From contig JANYDK010000063.1 of the NCBI GenBank assembly GCA_025363655.1, positions 18,288 through 82,287 of the forward strand: DNA of 64,000 nt, read 5' to 3'. The notes below the pieces were generated by a model that ran no database searches, was not told the DNA's origin, and saw only the letters and a list, made by a program, of their open reading frames with translations. Within the stretch, counting starts at the first letter, position 1. The number at the start of each line of letters is the position of its first letter. Made by a program: the position numbers and the translations under genes. The DNA comes from Deltaproteobacteria bacterium (GTDB taxonomy: Bacteria > Myxococcota_A > Polyangia > Polyangiales > JADJMO01). Of this stretch, positions 36,537 through 51,720 are shown piece after piece.

Positions 36537-38579
36537 CTATCGAACGCGCCGACGACGCAAGAACATGAGGCCCGCGATCGCGAAGCCGGCGAAGGTCGCG
36601 GTGGTCTCGTCGCCGGGCGTGTCGGTCATGCGGCACGAGCACCCTCCGCTGGCATCGCCGTTCGCCTCGAAGCTCACGCCCCCGTCGACGCCTGCATCGG
36701 GAGGTCCGCCGCTCGGCGTCGTCGCGCGCAGATCGTCGAGCACGAAGTCTCCGTTGCCCGTCGAGACGGGATCGAGACGAAGCTTGGTGATGGTGCCCTT
36801 CCACGAAGGGTGCGCGTGGAGATCGACGATTACGTCGTGGAACGCGCCGTCGGCAGGAATGTCGACATCGACCGCGCGCGCTTCGGCGAACCCAGGCGCG
36901 TCGGTGGTGGCGAAGTACAAACGCGCCGGCGTGGCGAACGGCGTCTTCGCACGAACTTTCACCGCCCCGTAGGCCTCGGCCGAGAAGCTGGTATCGGGCC
37001 CGATCGCTTGCGGATCGTCGCCGGTGCAGGTGATGAGCAACGTCTGATCGCTCTTCGCCGCGAGGCTCGCCGCACCCGAGGGCGCGAAGCCTTCGAGCAC
37101 TTGACCATCGAAGCTCCAACGCACGTGCGAATAGACGTCCAGATCGAGCGCCGCGCGGAGATCGCCGCCGTTGAACTTCTGCGCACCCCCGACGTTGGTG
37201 GGCGCCGCGTCCCACGAAGCCTTGGTGTAGATGCCCGGCGCGTCCTTGACCCACACGCGCAACTGCGGATGCGGCGTGACGGCGCCCATCGAGTAGAGCG
37301 GCGAGTTCACCGTCAGGTGGAGGCGCTTGGTCTCCTTCGGCGAGAGCGCGTTCATGTTGAACGAAAGCGATTTTCCCGGCGCATCGTGAGGCGGATTGTC
37401 GGGCCTGGCGTCGGCGTCGTTGACCTTGAACGTCCCCGGCGTGCCGTTGTCCGATTGGATCTCGTAGTGGGCGATCGTCAGATACGGATCACCGACGTCG
37501 ACGCCGAGCGTGAGCGCCGAGGTCGCCGCGCCGCCGCTGTTGCTGACGGTGAGATCGACGGTGATCGCCGCGTCGCCTTCGAAGGCGTCACCTACGCCCT
37601 TCGATACGCCGTCGTCGAAGCGATCTTTGGCGTCGGTGCTCGCGTGCACTTCGAAGAGCGCGCCCGAGGGAGGCGTCGCTCCGCCCGGACAATCGGTGAC
37701 GTTGAGGGGTGAAGGATCGGAGATGGCCGCGCTCGGTGAGCCGCACGAAGCACAGATCTCCGACTTCTTCGGATACGAGAGCGGGAAGCCTTTGTAGCCG
37801 GCGGTGCCCGTCTCCTTGAGACCATACGGCACGCGCACGTATCCCCAGATGAGCTCTTGGTACGGGTAGTTGCCGCCGGAGAGCCCGCCCGGATCGCGGT
37901 ACGGTTTCCGATCGGCCGGATAGGCGGGGTTGTTCGGGTTGTTCTTGAACGCGAGCCCGTTGTACGCCCACGTCGCGATGTACCAGTCCTCGATGACGTC
38001 GAGTCGGTTGTCGCCGACCGAAGGCGTCGCCGCCCATTTCTGTCCGAGAATTTGGCTGCCGACCGAGACGTTGTAGGCCGGGTCGGAGGCGACGAGGTTG
38101 GCATCGTAGGCGCTGGTCTCGCCGGTGCGCATGCCGCTCGTCACCTGCATGAGGCCGTAACCGCAGTCGAAGGCGATGATCGTCTGCGAGACGCCGGTGC
38201 ACGTCGGACCGGTCGGCACACAGAACTGGTGCCACGCCACCGACTCCTGCACCGAGATCGCCTTCAGGAGCACGCACGGATAGCGCGCGGGCGTCTTCGT
38301 CGCCGGGTGCGGTTTTCCAGCGCCATCGTTGAGCGTGAGCGAATACGTCCAACCGAGCGAGCCATAGACGCTCGGGCCCGGCGCGATCTTGTCGAAGAGA
38401 TCGGAGAGCTCGGTGAACGTCGGGTTCGGCTTCGCCACCGGCGCGACGCGGCATGTGGTGTAGCTCGGGCAGAAGGTCGGTCCGCAACCGGCGCCGGCAT
38501 CGCGTGCGATGGCGACGACGCCGAGCGTGAGCCCCGCGAGGAGCGCGCCGCCGAAGAGAGCGCGGTTTCGTGCATTCAC
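36537..38579 (-). CDS. MYXO-CTERM-tagged lytic-transglycosylase-like protein
   Basis: 680 residues. A signal peptide (FGGALLAGLTLGVVAIARDAGAG) precedes an SLT-like domain (about 75-260) with KAISVQESVAW, containing the likely catalytic Glu, and CGYGLMQVTSGM. Such domains cleave the glycan of peptidoglycan. The middle and C-terminal parts are beta-rich, with an adhesion-like YSHVRWSFDGQ segment and a final domain of about 120 residues that may bind carbohydrate. The last 45 residues carry the myxobacterial sorting tail: GCSC, a membrane helix (TATFAGFAIAGLMFL) and RRRRVR. It should be attached to the envelope surface. The start overlaps the stop of the upstream propeller gene. Confidence 0.85.
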   Translation of the reverse strand: MNARNRALFGGALLAGLTLGVVAIARDAGAGCGPTFCPSYTTCRVAPVAKPNPTFTELSDLFDKIAPGPSVYGSLGWTYSLTLNDGAGKPHPATKTPARYPCVLLKAISVQESVAWHQFCVPTGPTCTGVSQTIIAFDCGYGLMQVTSGMRTGETSAYDANLVASDPAYNVSVGSQILGQKWAATPSVGDNRLDVIEDWYIATWAYNGLAFKNNPNNPAYPADRKPYRDPGGLSGGNYPYQELIWGYVRVPYGLKETGTAGYKGFPLSYPKKSEICASCGSPSAAISDPSPLNVTDCPGGATPPSGALFEVHASTDAKDRFDDGVSKGVGDAFEGDAAITVDLTVSNSGGAATSALTLGVDVGDPYLTIAHYEIQSDNGTPGTFKVNDADARPDNPPHDAPGKSLSFNMNALSPKETKRLHLTVNSPLYSMGAVTPHPQLRVWVKDAPGIYTKASWDAAPTNVGGAQKFNGGDLRAALDLDVYSHVRWSFDGQVLEGFAPSGAASLAAKSDQTLLITCTGDDPQAIGPDTSFSAEAYGAVKVRAKTPFATPARLYFATTDAPGFAEARAVDVDIPADGAFHDVIVDLHAHPSWKGTITKLRLDPVSTGNGDFVLDDLRATTPSGGPPDAGVDGGVSFEANGDASGGCSCRMTDTPGDETTATFAGFAIAGLMFLRRRRVR

Positions 38580-39766
38580 GGCGCACCTCCCGCGCCCGCG
38601 AGAAATCCAATCGCGGTCACCTCGTCGTGCGTCGACGCTGCGGGCACGATCGCCACTTGGATGCCGCTCACCGGATCGTAGGCGAACGTGCGCGGCGGCT
38701 CGTCACCGGCTTGGACCTTCGGCGTGTGGCGCACCGCGATCCATCGTCCGTCTCCGCTGACGTGCGTGACCGCGTCGCTGCCGTCGCCGAAGGGCGCGAT
38801 CAACGCATATTTTCCCGAGGAAGGCGCGATGGTGGCGAGCCCATGATCGCCTTCGCTGGAGAGCGCGACCTCGCCCGTCGGGAGCGCGAAGGGCATCGCG
38901 TGATCGTTCGTGGTGGTGAAGAGCGCGCGCATCGACGACGTCGACGGATCGAGCGCCACGACCTGCCAAGTCTGCGCTTTCGGCGCCGTCAGATCGACGA
39001 AGACGAGCCGCTGGTGCACCGCGTCCCACGAGAAATCGCGCGCGAAGGGCGCGATCGCCGGCGAGAGATCGCGTGACGTGCCGGCCACCGGATCGATCGC
39101 GATCACCGAAGCGCCCGTGCGCGTCGAGAGATAGACGACGACCTCCTCACGGCCCGCCTCCGTCAACGTCGCGAGGAATGCTTGGTAGCCGTGCGTGCGA
39201 AAGAGCGTGTGCAACGTCCCGGTTCCCGGATCGACGGCGTCGATGGTCAAGACGTCGTCGCGAAGCAGCAACTGCTGCGACTCGGTGTCCGTCGGCTCGG
39301 GCCCATCTTGCCCGCGCGCGACGATCACCATGCCGCTCTTGGTGACGATCGGCGCCTGCGCTTTCGCGACGCCGCTGCACAGCTTGGCCACGCCTTTGGC
39401 GTCGATGCGATGGAGCGCGTTGGCGTACGACGAGTGACGATCGCCGTCTTCGGCGAGCACCACGTACGCGGTGAGGCCGTCACGCGCGACGATTCCGCGA
39501 CGCGCCGAGCCCGGCGGATGAACGACGGCGCCGAGCTTGGTCAGCGATGCGGTGCTCTTTCCGGGCGTGACGTCGGCGACGCTGAACGTCGTCTCGCTGC
39601 CATCGACGGCTCCATGAAGGACGCCGAGCCGCACGCTCGTCGGCGGCGAGGGTGGCGCCGAGGGCCCCGCCTGCGCAGAGGGACTGCGCGATCGAGTGAG
39701 CAGGCCGACGGTGACGAGGGCGCCGGCGAGACCCGCGAGGAGGAGGTAGCGTTGCGAAGCACGCAT
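38576..39766 (-). CDS. Membrane-anchored beta-propeller-like protein
   Basis: 396 residues from ATG 39766; the frame is open to 39925, but the leader RYLLLAGLAGALVTVGLLT starts here. One N-terminal helix anchors the protein or acts as an uncleaved signal; a Pro/Ser linker follows. The rest has repeated TolB/WD-like blades, for example RRGIVARDGLTAYVVL, DFSWDAVHQRLVFVDL and GDGRWIAVRHTP. No catalytic motif. It probably mediates binding in the periplasm. Its stop overlaps the transglycosylase-like gene (ATGA), so the two are made together. Confidence 0.75.
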   Translation of the reverse strand: MRASQRYLLLAGLAGALVTVGLLTRSRSPSAQAGPSAPPSPPTSVRLGVLHGAVDGSETTFSVADVTPGKSTASLTKLGAVVHPPGSARRGIVARDGLTAYVVLAEDGDRHSSYANALHRIDAKGVAKLCSGVAKAQAPIVTKSGMVIVARGQDGPEPTDTESQQLLLRDDVLTIDAVDPGTGTLHTLFRTHGYQAFLATLTEAGREEVVVYLSTRTGASVIAIDPVAGTSRDLSPAIAPFARDFSWDAVHQRLVFVDLTAPKAQTWQVVALDPSTSSMRALFTTTNDHAMPFALPTGEVALSSEGDHGLATIAPSSGKYALIAPFGDGSDAVTHVSGDGRWIAVRHTPKVQAGDEPPRTFAYDPVSGIQVAIVPAASTHDEVTAIGFLAGAGGAP

Positions 39767-39903
39767 GTGGGCTGGATCGTAGCAGCGTCGCTGTATTTCT
39801 TCGGCCCCGTCCGACACGAGCGGACGACGCAGCATGAGGACGATCACGGTGTCACTCGTCGGAGACGGCGAGGGGCAAAAGGAGCTGCTATATCGCCTCT
39901 CCG

Positions 39904-40257
39904 ATGTACGCCGTCGCCCGTGCAACCGCCCTCGCGCTCGCGCTCTCGCTCGCCGCGCTTGGCTGCAGCTATCCGGTCGGTGATTACGTCTTTACCGACA
40001 CGGCGACCGACGCGGTGACCGACGCAGGCCACGCCGACGCGACGATCGACGGCGGCGCGCCCGACACGGCGAACGACAGCGGACCCATCGACGGCACGGT
40101 CGAGGTCCTCACCATCTGCACGCCTCCGAAGAGCGCGTGCGGCATCGACTGCGTCAACCTCCAGAACAACGAAAGCCACTGCGGCAGCTGCGACTTCTCC
40201 TGCGCGACCGGCGAGGTCTGCAAGGGCGGCAAGTGCCGCGGTGGAGACGGTGGCTAG
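39904..40257 (+). CDS. Small cysteine-rich lipoprotein
   Basis: 117 residues. The lipoprotein signal ends LAALGCSYP. An Asp/Thr/Ala-rich linker (residues 30-65) precedes a single Cys module with eight cysteines: CTPPKSACGIDCVNLQ, then CGSCDFSCATGEVC and KC. This module is found singly or repeated in many myxobacterial surface proteins. Function unknown. It is divergent from the propeller gene by 137 bases and converges with serS. Confidence 0.82.
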   Translation: MYAVARATALALALSLAALGCSYPVGDYVFTDTATDAVTDAGHADATIDGGAPDTANDSGPIDGTVEVLTICTPPKSACGIDCVNLQNNESHCGSCDFSCATGEVCKGGKCRGGDGG

Positions 40258-40287
40258 CGGGCGCGAAGTCGTCTGCGAAGGTCGCAG

Positions 40288-44663
<4,376 letters not shown>

Positions 44664-44699
44664 TTTGGTCCGTCATCCCTTTGGAGGAGAGGTCCCAAC

Positions 44700-46061
44700 G
44701 TGACAGTTCGCCGGCCGCAACCCTTCGCGTTTTTCGTCGCCGCCACCTTGATGGCGTGCGCGGGCGGCGAAGCCCCGGCTGGAGCCCCACGCGCCGACAG
44801 CGGGCATCCACCCGACGGAATTCTTCTCACCGATGGTGGTGCAACCGTCGACAGTGGCGAACCCTTCCCGACCTTCGACTCGCCCCCGCCCGACGGCGCT
44901 GGCCATGCTGACGTGGATCTCCCCGATGCGCCTCCAGCTGCCCGCGCCGAGCAGCTGGCGCTCGGCCTTCTCCACACCTGCGCACGTCTCGCCGACGGCA
45001 CGGTGCGCTGCTTCGGCGACGGACGCGGCGGCGAGCTCGGCGACGGACGCAACATCGATCGCTCGTTCTCGTATCCGGTCTTCGGGCTCGACTCGGTGGC
45101 CGAAGTCGCCTCCGCGAACATGCGTCGTCGCACGTGCGCGAGGAAGGTCGACGGCACCGTTCGTTGCTGGGGCGCCTTCGACGATCTGCTGACGCTCCCC
45201 GACACCTGCTCGTTCGGCGATTCGACGGGCCTTCATGCTTGCTCGCGGACGCCGACGCCGGTGACGATGCCGGGCTCGGTCCTCGAGGTGTCGCTCGGCG
45301 GACAGACCTGCGTCGTGCGCAACGATGGCACCGTCCGCTGCCTCGGCGACACGGCCAATTTCTTCGACGCACCCGACGGGCTCACCGACATCGCCGAGGT
45401 CGCGGTCGGCGATGATCACGCGTGCGCGCGTCGCGACGACGGCACCGTCTACTGCTGGGGCCAAGGCTCTCTCGGGCAACTCGGGTTCGACGGCAGCGAC
45501 ATCTGCGTCACCGACGTCGGCGAAGGCCGCTGCAGCAAGCTCGCCCGCCTCGTCACCGGCCTCACCGGCGTCGCACGTCTCGGCGCCGGCGACTCGTTCA
45601 CCTGCGCGATGATCGTCGATGGCACCGTGCAGTGCTGGGGCGCCAATTTCGCCGGCCAGCTCGGCTATGGCGCGGTCGACAACTGCACCAAGTACGCGTA
45701 CCCGTGCGGCATTCGCCCGCGCGCGATCGACGTCAGCGACGTCATCGACATCGCCATCGGCGGCTACCACGGCTGCGTGCTCCGCTCCGATCACACGGTC
45801 GCGTGCTGGGGAAACAACGACGAAGGCCAGCTCGGCTATGACACCAAAGCGGTCTGTGGCGGCGGCGCGATGATCTCTTGCTCGATCAAACCGGAGCCGG
45901 TCGTCGGCCTCACCGACGTCGTCGAAATCGCCGCCGGAGGCCGCCACACCTGCGCACGCACCAGCGACGGCTCGACCTACTGCTGGGGCGCCAACGACCA
46001 GGGCCAACTCGGCGACGGCACCACCGACAGCAGAAACCGCCCCACCCTCGTGAAGTGGTAG
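44700..46061 (+). CDS. RCC1-repeat beta-propeller lipoprotein
   Basis: 453 residues from GTG 44700, preceded by GGAGGAGAGG. The lipoprotein signal ends LMACAGG. After an Asp/Pro-rich linker, about seven RCC1 blades follow, with recurring HTCARLADGTVRCFGDGRGGELG, then TCAMIVDGTVQCWGANFAGQLG style units. Each blade has a Cys pair absent from eukaryotic RCC1 and typical of bacterial surface versions. It probably binds a protein or polymer outside the cell. It follows the kinase gene. Its stop codon's last base begins the second 55-bp repeat. Confidence 0.9.
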   Translation: MTVRRPQPFAFFVAATLMACAGGEAPAGAPRADSGHPPDGILLTDGGATVDSGEPFPTFDSPPPDGAGHADVDLPDAPPAARAEQLALGLLHTCARLADGTVRCFGDGRGGELGDGRNIDRSFSYPVFGLDSVAEVASANMRRRTCARKVDGTVRCWGAFDDLLTLPDTCSFGDSTGLHACSRTPTPVTMPGSVLEVSLGGQTCVVRNDGTVRCLGDTANFFDAPDGLTDIAEVAVGDDHACARRDDGTVYCWGQGSLGQLGFDGSDICVTDVGEGRCSKLARLVTGLTGVARLGAGDSFTCAMIVDGTVQCWGANFAGQLGYGAVDNCTKYAYPCGIRPRAIDVSDVIDIAIGGYHGCVLRSDHTVACWGNNDEGQLGYDTKAVCGGGAMISCSIKPEPVVGLTDVVEIAAGGRHTCARTSDGSTYCWGANDQGQLGDGTTDSRNRPTLVKW

Positions 46062-46115
46062 GGCCCCCGGCGACGGCCGGGGATGAGACTGTCGACCCCG
46101 AACGAGAGCGACTGG
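46061..46115. repeat. 55-bp intergenic repeat, copy 2
   Basis: 54 of 55 bases match 27126-27180. It starts on the last base of the RCC1 gene stop and ends 1 base before the stop of the convergent Pro-rich lipoprotein gene, so it forms essentially the whole intergenic space. It has the same CCCCGGC/GCCGGGG stem. The large hairpin next to copy 1 is absent here. Confidence 0.9.
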
Positions 46116-46116
46116 C

Positions 46117-46728
46117 TCAGTTCGGCGTGGGGAGCGGGATCGGGTTCTTCGGCGGCGCGGGCGGTTTCGGCTGCGTCGGGACGGGCGTTGGGAAGTTCGG
46201 GGGCGGCTTGACCGTCGGGCCCGGTCCGGGAACGGGCGGAGGCGGATTGAAGATCGGCGGCTTCGCGGTCGGCTGCGGCGGGGGCGGGGGCGGCGGCGGA
46301 TTCGCCGGAGGCTTCACGACCGGGGGCGGCGGCGGCGGCGGCGGCGGGTTCGCCGGAGGCTTCACCACTGGAGGCGGCGGCGGCGGCGGATTGTAAATCG
46401 GCGGCTTGGGCTGGACGGGAACGTTTGCACCCGCACCCGGCACCGGCGTCGGGGCGACCGGAGCACCGACCACCGGCGCGGGCGTCGGCATTCCCACCAC
46501 CGTCGTCGGCGTCGGCGAACCCACGACGGCAGGCGCCGGCGTGACGGTCGGCGTCGCTGCAACGGGCGCGTTCGGATCGGCCGCGACGGGCGCGGGCCCA
46601 GGCGCAGCAACGGCGGCCGGCGGCGGATTACCGGGCGGAGGCCCCTGTTGGGTTTCGATGGTGCAAGCTGCAGCGCCGAGCGCGGCGACGACCACCACGA
46701 TCGAGGGGCGAAGTAGGGAACGAGCCAT
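46117..46728 (-). CDS. Proline-rich lipoprotein
   Basis: 203 residues from ATG 46728. The lipoprotein signal ends LGAAACTIE. The mature protein is almost all Pro, Ala, Val, Gly and Thr, with Pro runs of up to nine. A 45-bp tandem repeat (46301-46345 and 46346-46390) encodes PPVVKPPANPPPPP units. It probably spans the envelope as an extended rod or linker, with no enzymatic motif. It converges with the RCC1 gene. The reading frame is kept across the whole GC-rich tract, which supports it being real. Confidence 0.72.
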   Translation of the reverse strand: MARSLLRPSIVVVVAALGAAACTIETQQGPPPGNPPPAAVAAPGPAPVAADPNAPVAATPTVTPAPAVVGSPTPTTVVGMPTPAPVVGAPVAPTPVPGAGANVPVQPKPPIYNPPPPPPPVVKPPANPPPPPPPPPVVKPPANPPPPPPPPQPTAKPPIFNPPPPVPGPGPTVKPPPNFPTPVPTQPKPPAPPKNPIPLPTPN

Positions 46729-46756
46729 CGGGCGAGCTTGCAAGAGCTCTCGCCCG
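46729..46756 (-). promoter_or_regulatory. Inverted repeat touching the start codon of the Pro-rich lipoprotein gene
   Basis: CGGGCGAG (46729-46736) and CTCGCCCG (46749-46756) form a perfect 8-bp stem immediately upstream of the ATG at 46728. It would enclose the ribosome-binding region in an RNA hairpin. This could limit translation, or be chance in GC-rich DNA. Confidence 0.3.
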
Positions 46757-46840
46757 AAGTCGAGTGATCGGGCGCACGGGATCCGTCGTCGACCTACTTG
46801 TTCCGTCGTCTAGGATTCTCTGCTTGCGCTGGATCGATGC

Positions 46841-47155
46841 CTATTTGCTGGCCTTCGGCGGAGGCGTCGCGCTCGGCTTCGGCGCCGGGGGCTTGGGCTT
46901 GGGCTTGCCGGAAGCGCTCGCCGAAGCGGACGCCGAAGCGCTCGCAGCAGCTTCGGGCGGCGGAGGAGGCTCGGCGCTCGTCGCGGCGGGCGGCGGCGGC
47001 GGGGCCTCGGCAGGCGTCCAAATTTCGCCACCTTGCGGCTGCACGGCAGTCGGCGTCGCGGGCGACTTCGCCTCGGAGCCACCGCAGGCCACGAGAATGC
47101 CGACGACGGTGAAAGAGAGCACGTGGACCCTGAGGCGCGTGGATACCTGCGGCAT
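46841..47155 (-). CDS. Small low-complexity lipoprotein
   Basis: 104 residues from ATG 47155; earlier in-frame starts only lengthen the leader. The signal peptide ends VVGILVACGG. The mature protein is Pro/Ala/Ser/Lys-rich, with alternating Ala-Ser (ASASASASASAS) and PKPKPPAPKP at the C-terminus. Like the neighbouring Pro-rich lipoprotein it is probably an unfolded envelope tether. It is divergent from the S41 peptidase gene (117 bases between) and 112 bases upstream of the Pro-rich gene. Confidence 0.65.
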   Translation of the reverse strand: MPQVSTRLRVHVLSFTVVGILVACGGSEAKSPATPTAVQPQGGEIWTPAEAPPPPPAATSAEPPPPPEAAASASASASASASGKPKPKPPAPKPSATPPPKASK

Positions 47156-47272
47156 GGCGGGAATCATCAGCGCCCCGCGTGCGTACGACAAGGGTTTTCA
47201 CTCGACTTCGTGCAGTCGCCCACGCACTCGCGTTTTCGCCAAGCCCGCGCGGGCGGCTATACTCCAACCGAC

Positions 47273-50200
47273 ATGATCAACCCCGACCGCCTCGGTCGCG
47301 CCTGCCTCGTGGCGGGCTCGCTCGGCCTGGCTACGTATCTCGGTCTTCTCCCCACTCGCTTCGGAGAAGGGCTTTTCAAAGGGCTCTACACGGGAGCGCA
47401 GGCCGCACCGCTGGCGCCGGGGCAGAAGAAGGGACCGTATGCGCTGAGCAAGGCGCAGGTCGTTCAGCGCACGCTCGAGCTCATCAGCGACGAGTACGTC
47501 GATCCGAAGCGCGTCGTCCCGCGCGATCTGTTGCTCTCGGCGCTCAACGCCGTGCAGCGCGACGTCGCGCAGGTGCTGGTGCAAATCGATCCCGGCGGCG
47601 CCACCGCGAAGATTCGCGCCGACGACAAGGAGATGACCCTCAAGGTCGACGACGTCAACGGCCCTTGGGACGTGCTCGCGCACATTCGCACCGTCTTCCA
47701 GTTCCTCGAGGTCAACCTCAAGGACAGCCCCGACATCGATCTGCGTGACGTCGAATACGCAGCCTGCAACGGCATGCTGAAGACGCTCGATCCGCACTCG
47801 GTGCTCTTCTCGCCCGAGGCCTACAAAGACTTCAGCGTCGGAACGAGCGGGAAATTCGGCGGTCTCGGCATCGTCATCTCCATCAAAGACAAGATGCTGA
47901 CGGTGAACAGCACGATGCCTGGAACCCCTGCGGCCGGCGCCGGCCTGCAGAAGGGCGATCGCATCATGCAGATCAACGGCGAGGCCACCTCGACGATGGG
48001 CATCAACGAGGCGGTGCAACGTCTCCGCGGCGATCCGAAGACCAAGGTCACGCTGCTCATCCACCGCGATGGCAAAGACGGTTGGGCCGGCACCAAGCCG
48101 TTCGAGCTCCAGCGCGAAGAGATCAAGGTCGCGAGCGTCGAGTGGAAGGGGCTCGACGACGGCGTCGGCTACATCCGTCTCAAGCAGTTCGCGAAGCAGA
48201 CCGCGCCCGACATGTTGAAGGCGATGGCCGAGCTCGCCTCGACGGGCCACAACAAAGGCCTCGTCCTCGATTTGCGCGGAAATCCAGGCGGTTTGCTCGA
48301 TCAAGCGAGGCAGGTCGCCGACGCGTTCGTGAAGTCGGGCGAGATCGTCATCCAAGACGGGCGCAAGGAAGGTCGCATCGTCGACGAGGCGAAGGACGAC
48401 AAGGGCGAGCCCAACTATCCCATCGTCGTGCTCGTCAACTCGGGCTCGGCGAGCGCCAGCGAGATCGTCGCCGGCGCGCTGAAGAACCTCGATCGCGCGG
48501 TGATCATCGGCGAGACGAGCTTCGGCAAGGGAAGCGTGCAGAAGGTCGAGACCGAGATCCCGCCCGACGGCGCGGCGCTCAAGCTCACCATCGCGCAGTA
48601 CCTGACGCCAGGCGACATCAGCATCCAAGGCGTCGGCATCACGCCCGACGTCGAGCTCGCGCCGATGACGGTCGACTTGCAGGAGCTCGATCTCGACGCC
48701 GATCAACCGCTCTATCGCGAGGCCGATCTCGCGGCGCACCTCTCGAACGCGAAGGCGAAGGAGGGCGGGCGTCCGCTCGACATCATCAAGTACGATTTGT
48801 CGCGGGAAGATCGCCTGGCGCTCCGCGAGCGCAACGGCGATCCCGACGATCAGTTCGCGCTCGACTTCCAAATCGCCTTCGCGCGCAAGTTCATCAAGGC
48901 GGTCGGTCCCATCGCCGACAAGCGCGTGGAGCTGGTGAAGAAGGCCAAGGGCCTGATCGAGACGAGCAAGGCGGAGGAGCAGAAGAAGGTCGAGGGCGAG
49001 CTCGGCAAGGTCGGCGTCGACTGGTCCGACGGCGAGGCTTCCGGCACCTTCGACGCGTCCAAAATCAAGGTCGCGATCGAGACGACGAAGGGCGCGAACG
49101 ACATCATCGCCGGTGACGCCGTCGAGATGAAGATCACCGTCACCAACGAGGGCACCGTCCCGCTCTATCGGCTGCGCGCCGAGACCAAGAGCGACGCCGG
49201 CATCTTCGACGGGAAAGAGCTGGCGTTCGGCAAGGTCGAGCCCGGCAAGTCGCGCACGTGGACGACTCCGCTCGGCTACTGCGAGCCCGAGGGTTTCAAA
49301 GCCGGCTCGAGCGCGGTCCTGCCGAAGGACGCGCCGCGCATCTGCACCATCCCGAAAGACACGATCACCCGCGCCGACGCGATCAAGATCCACTTCGAAG
49401 AAGCGCACGATCACGTGCCGATCGATGCCGAGGTACGCACCACCGTGAAGGCGCTCGGGCGGCCTTCGTTCGCCTATTCGTACCAAGTCATCGACGACGT
49501 CTCCGGCAACGGCGACGGCGCGCTGCAGGTCGGCGAGAAGGCTTCGCTCTACCTGACGGTGAAGAACACCGGCAGCGGGAAGAGCTTCGAGACCGAAGCG
49601 TCGATCCACAACCTCTCGGGCGACGGTCTGCTCCTTCGCGACGCGCGCTTCGATTTGTCCGACATGGCGCCGGGCGAGCAGCGGCAGGTGCACTTCACGT
49701 TCGACGTGCAGCCGGCGTTGCAAGGGAACGAGGCGAAGGTGCAGCTCTCGGTGCGCGACGCCGAGCTCCGCGAGTCGGCCAACGAGCGCGTGGTGATGCC
49801 GATTCTCCCCGACATCCCCATCACCAAGCTGAGCGGCGTCTTCAAGGCCGACTCGGGCTCCATCGACTTGCTCGGCCTTCCGCGCGGCGACGAGCGGCCG
49901 TTCGGGCAAATCCCCAAGGACGGCGCGCTCGGCATCACCGGCATGTTCGGCGATTATCTCCGCGTCGATCTCGGCAGCGGTCGCTTCGCGTTCGCCCTGA
50001 AAAAGTCGGGCAAAGTCGGCGGTGGCACGCTGCCGGTGAAGACGAAGACGACGAAGGACAAGGACAAGCCGGCGAGCGATCAGCCGTGGCTCGATCTGCT
50101 GTCGCACTCGCCGCCGGCGATCGAGGTCGAGACGCTCGATCTCGTCACCAAGAGCGACAAGGTGAAGCTGAAGGGCTTCGCCATCGACGGCGACAAGGTG

Positions 50201-50466
50201 CTCGACGCCTATGTCTTCGTCGGCGCACGCAAAATCTACTACCGCTCCAACAAGGGCGGGACCGATCCGAAGAAGGAGCTCGTCGAGCTCGACGTGCCGC
50301 TGCGTCCGGGCATCAACTACGTCAGCGTCTGGGCGCGCGAGAGCTCCGAGACGACGATGCGCAAGGTCTTCGTCATCCGTCGTGACGGACCGAAGGGCGA
50401 GCTCCTCGACACACCCAAGGCCGACGACGACGTGTACGAGCTCCTCGGAGGATCGTCTTCGGACGA

Positions 50467-50470
<4 letters not shown>
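47273..50470 (+). CDS. Large S41 (C-terminal processing) serine peptidase with PDZ and beta-rich tail
   Basis: 1065 residues from ATG 47273. One N-terminal hydrophobic segment exports it. A PDZ domain (about 190-270) contains GLGIVISIKD and GLQKGDRIMQINGE. The S41 catalytic domain has VLDLRGNPGGLL, the Ser of GSASASEIVAGAL (near 395) and Lys of GETSFGKGSVQ (near 418), both intact. Usual CTPs have 400-550 residues. Here 570 extra residues follow, with CARDB-like beta domains (AVEMKITVTNEGTVPLY; KASLYLTVKNTGSGKSF) and an SH3-like segment. From memory this matches a large Myxococcota S41 type (MXAN_5808-like). The stop overlaps the next kinase start. Confidence 0.92.

Positions 50471-51710
<1,240 letters not shown>

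Positions 51711-51720
<10 letters not shown>

Noticed and set aside
46117..46728. Frameshifted or non-coding GC tract
   Set aside because: A lipoprotein signal, lipobox and stop fit one uninterrupted frame, and Pro-rich composition explains the base bias.
47198..50107. 969-residue antisense open frame over the S41 peptidase gene
   Set aside because: The plus strand encodes intact catalytic motifs; the antisense frame is a codon-bias artefact.
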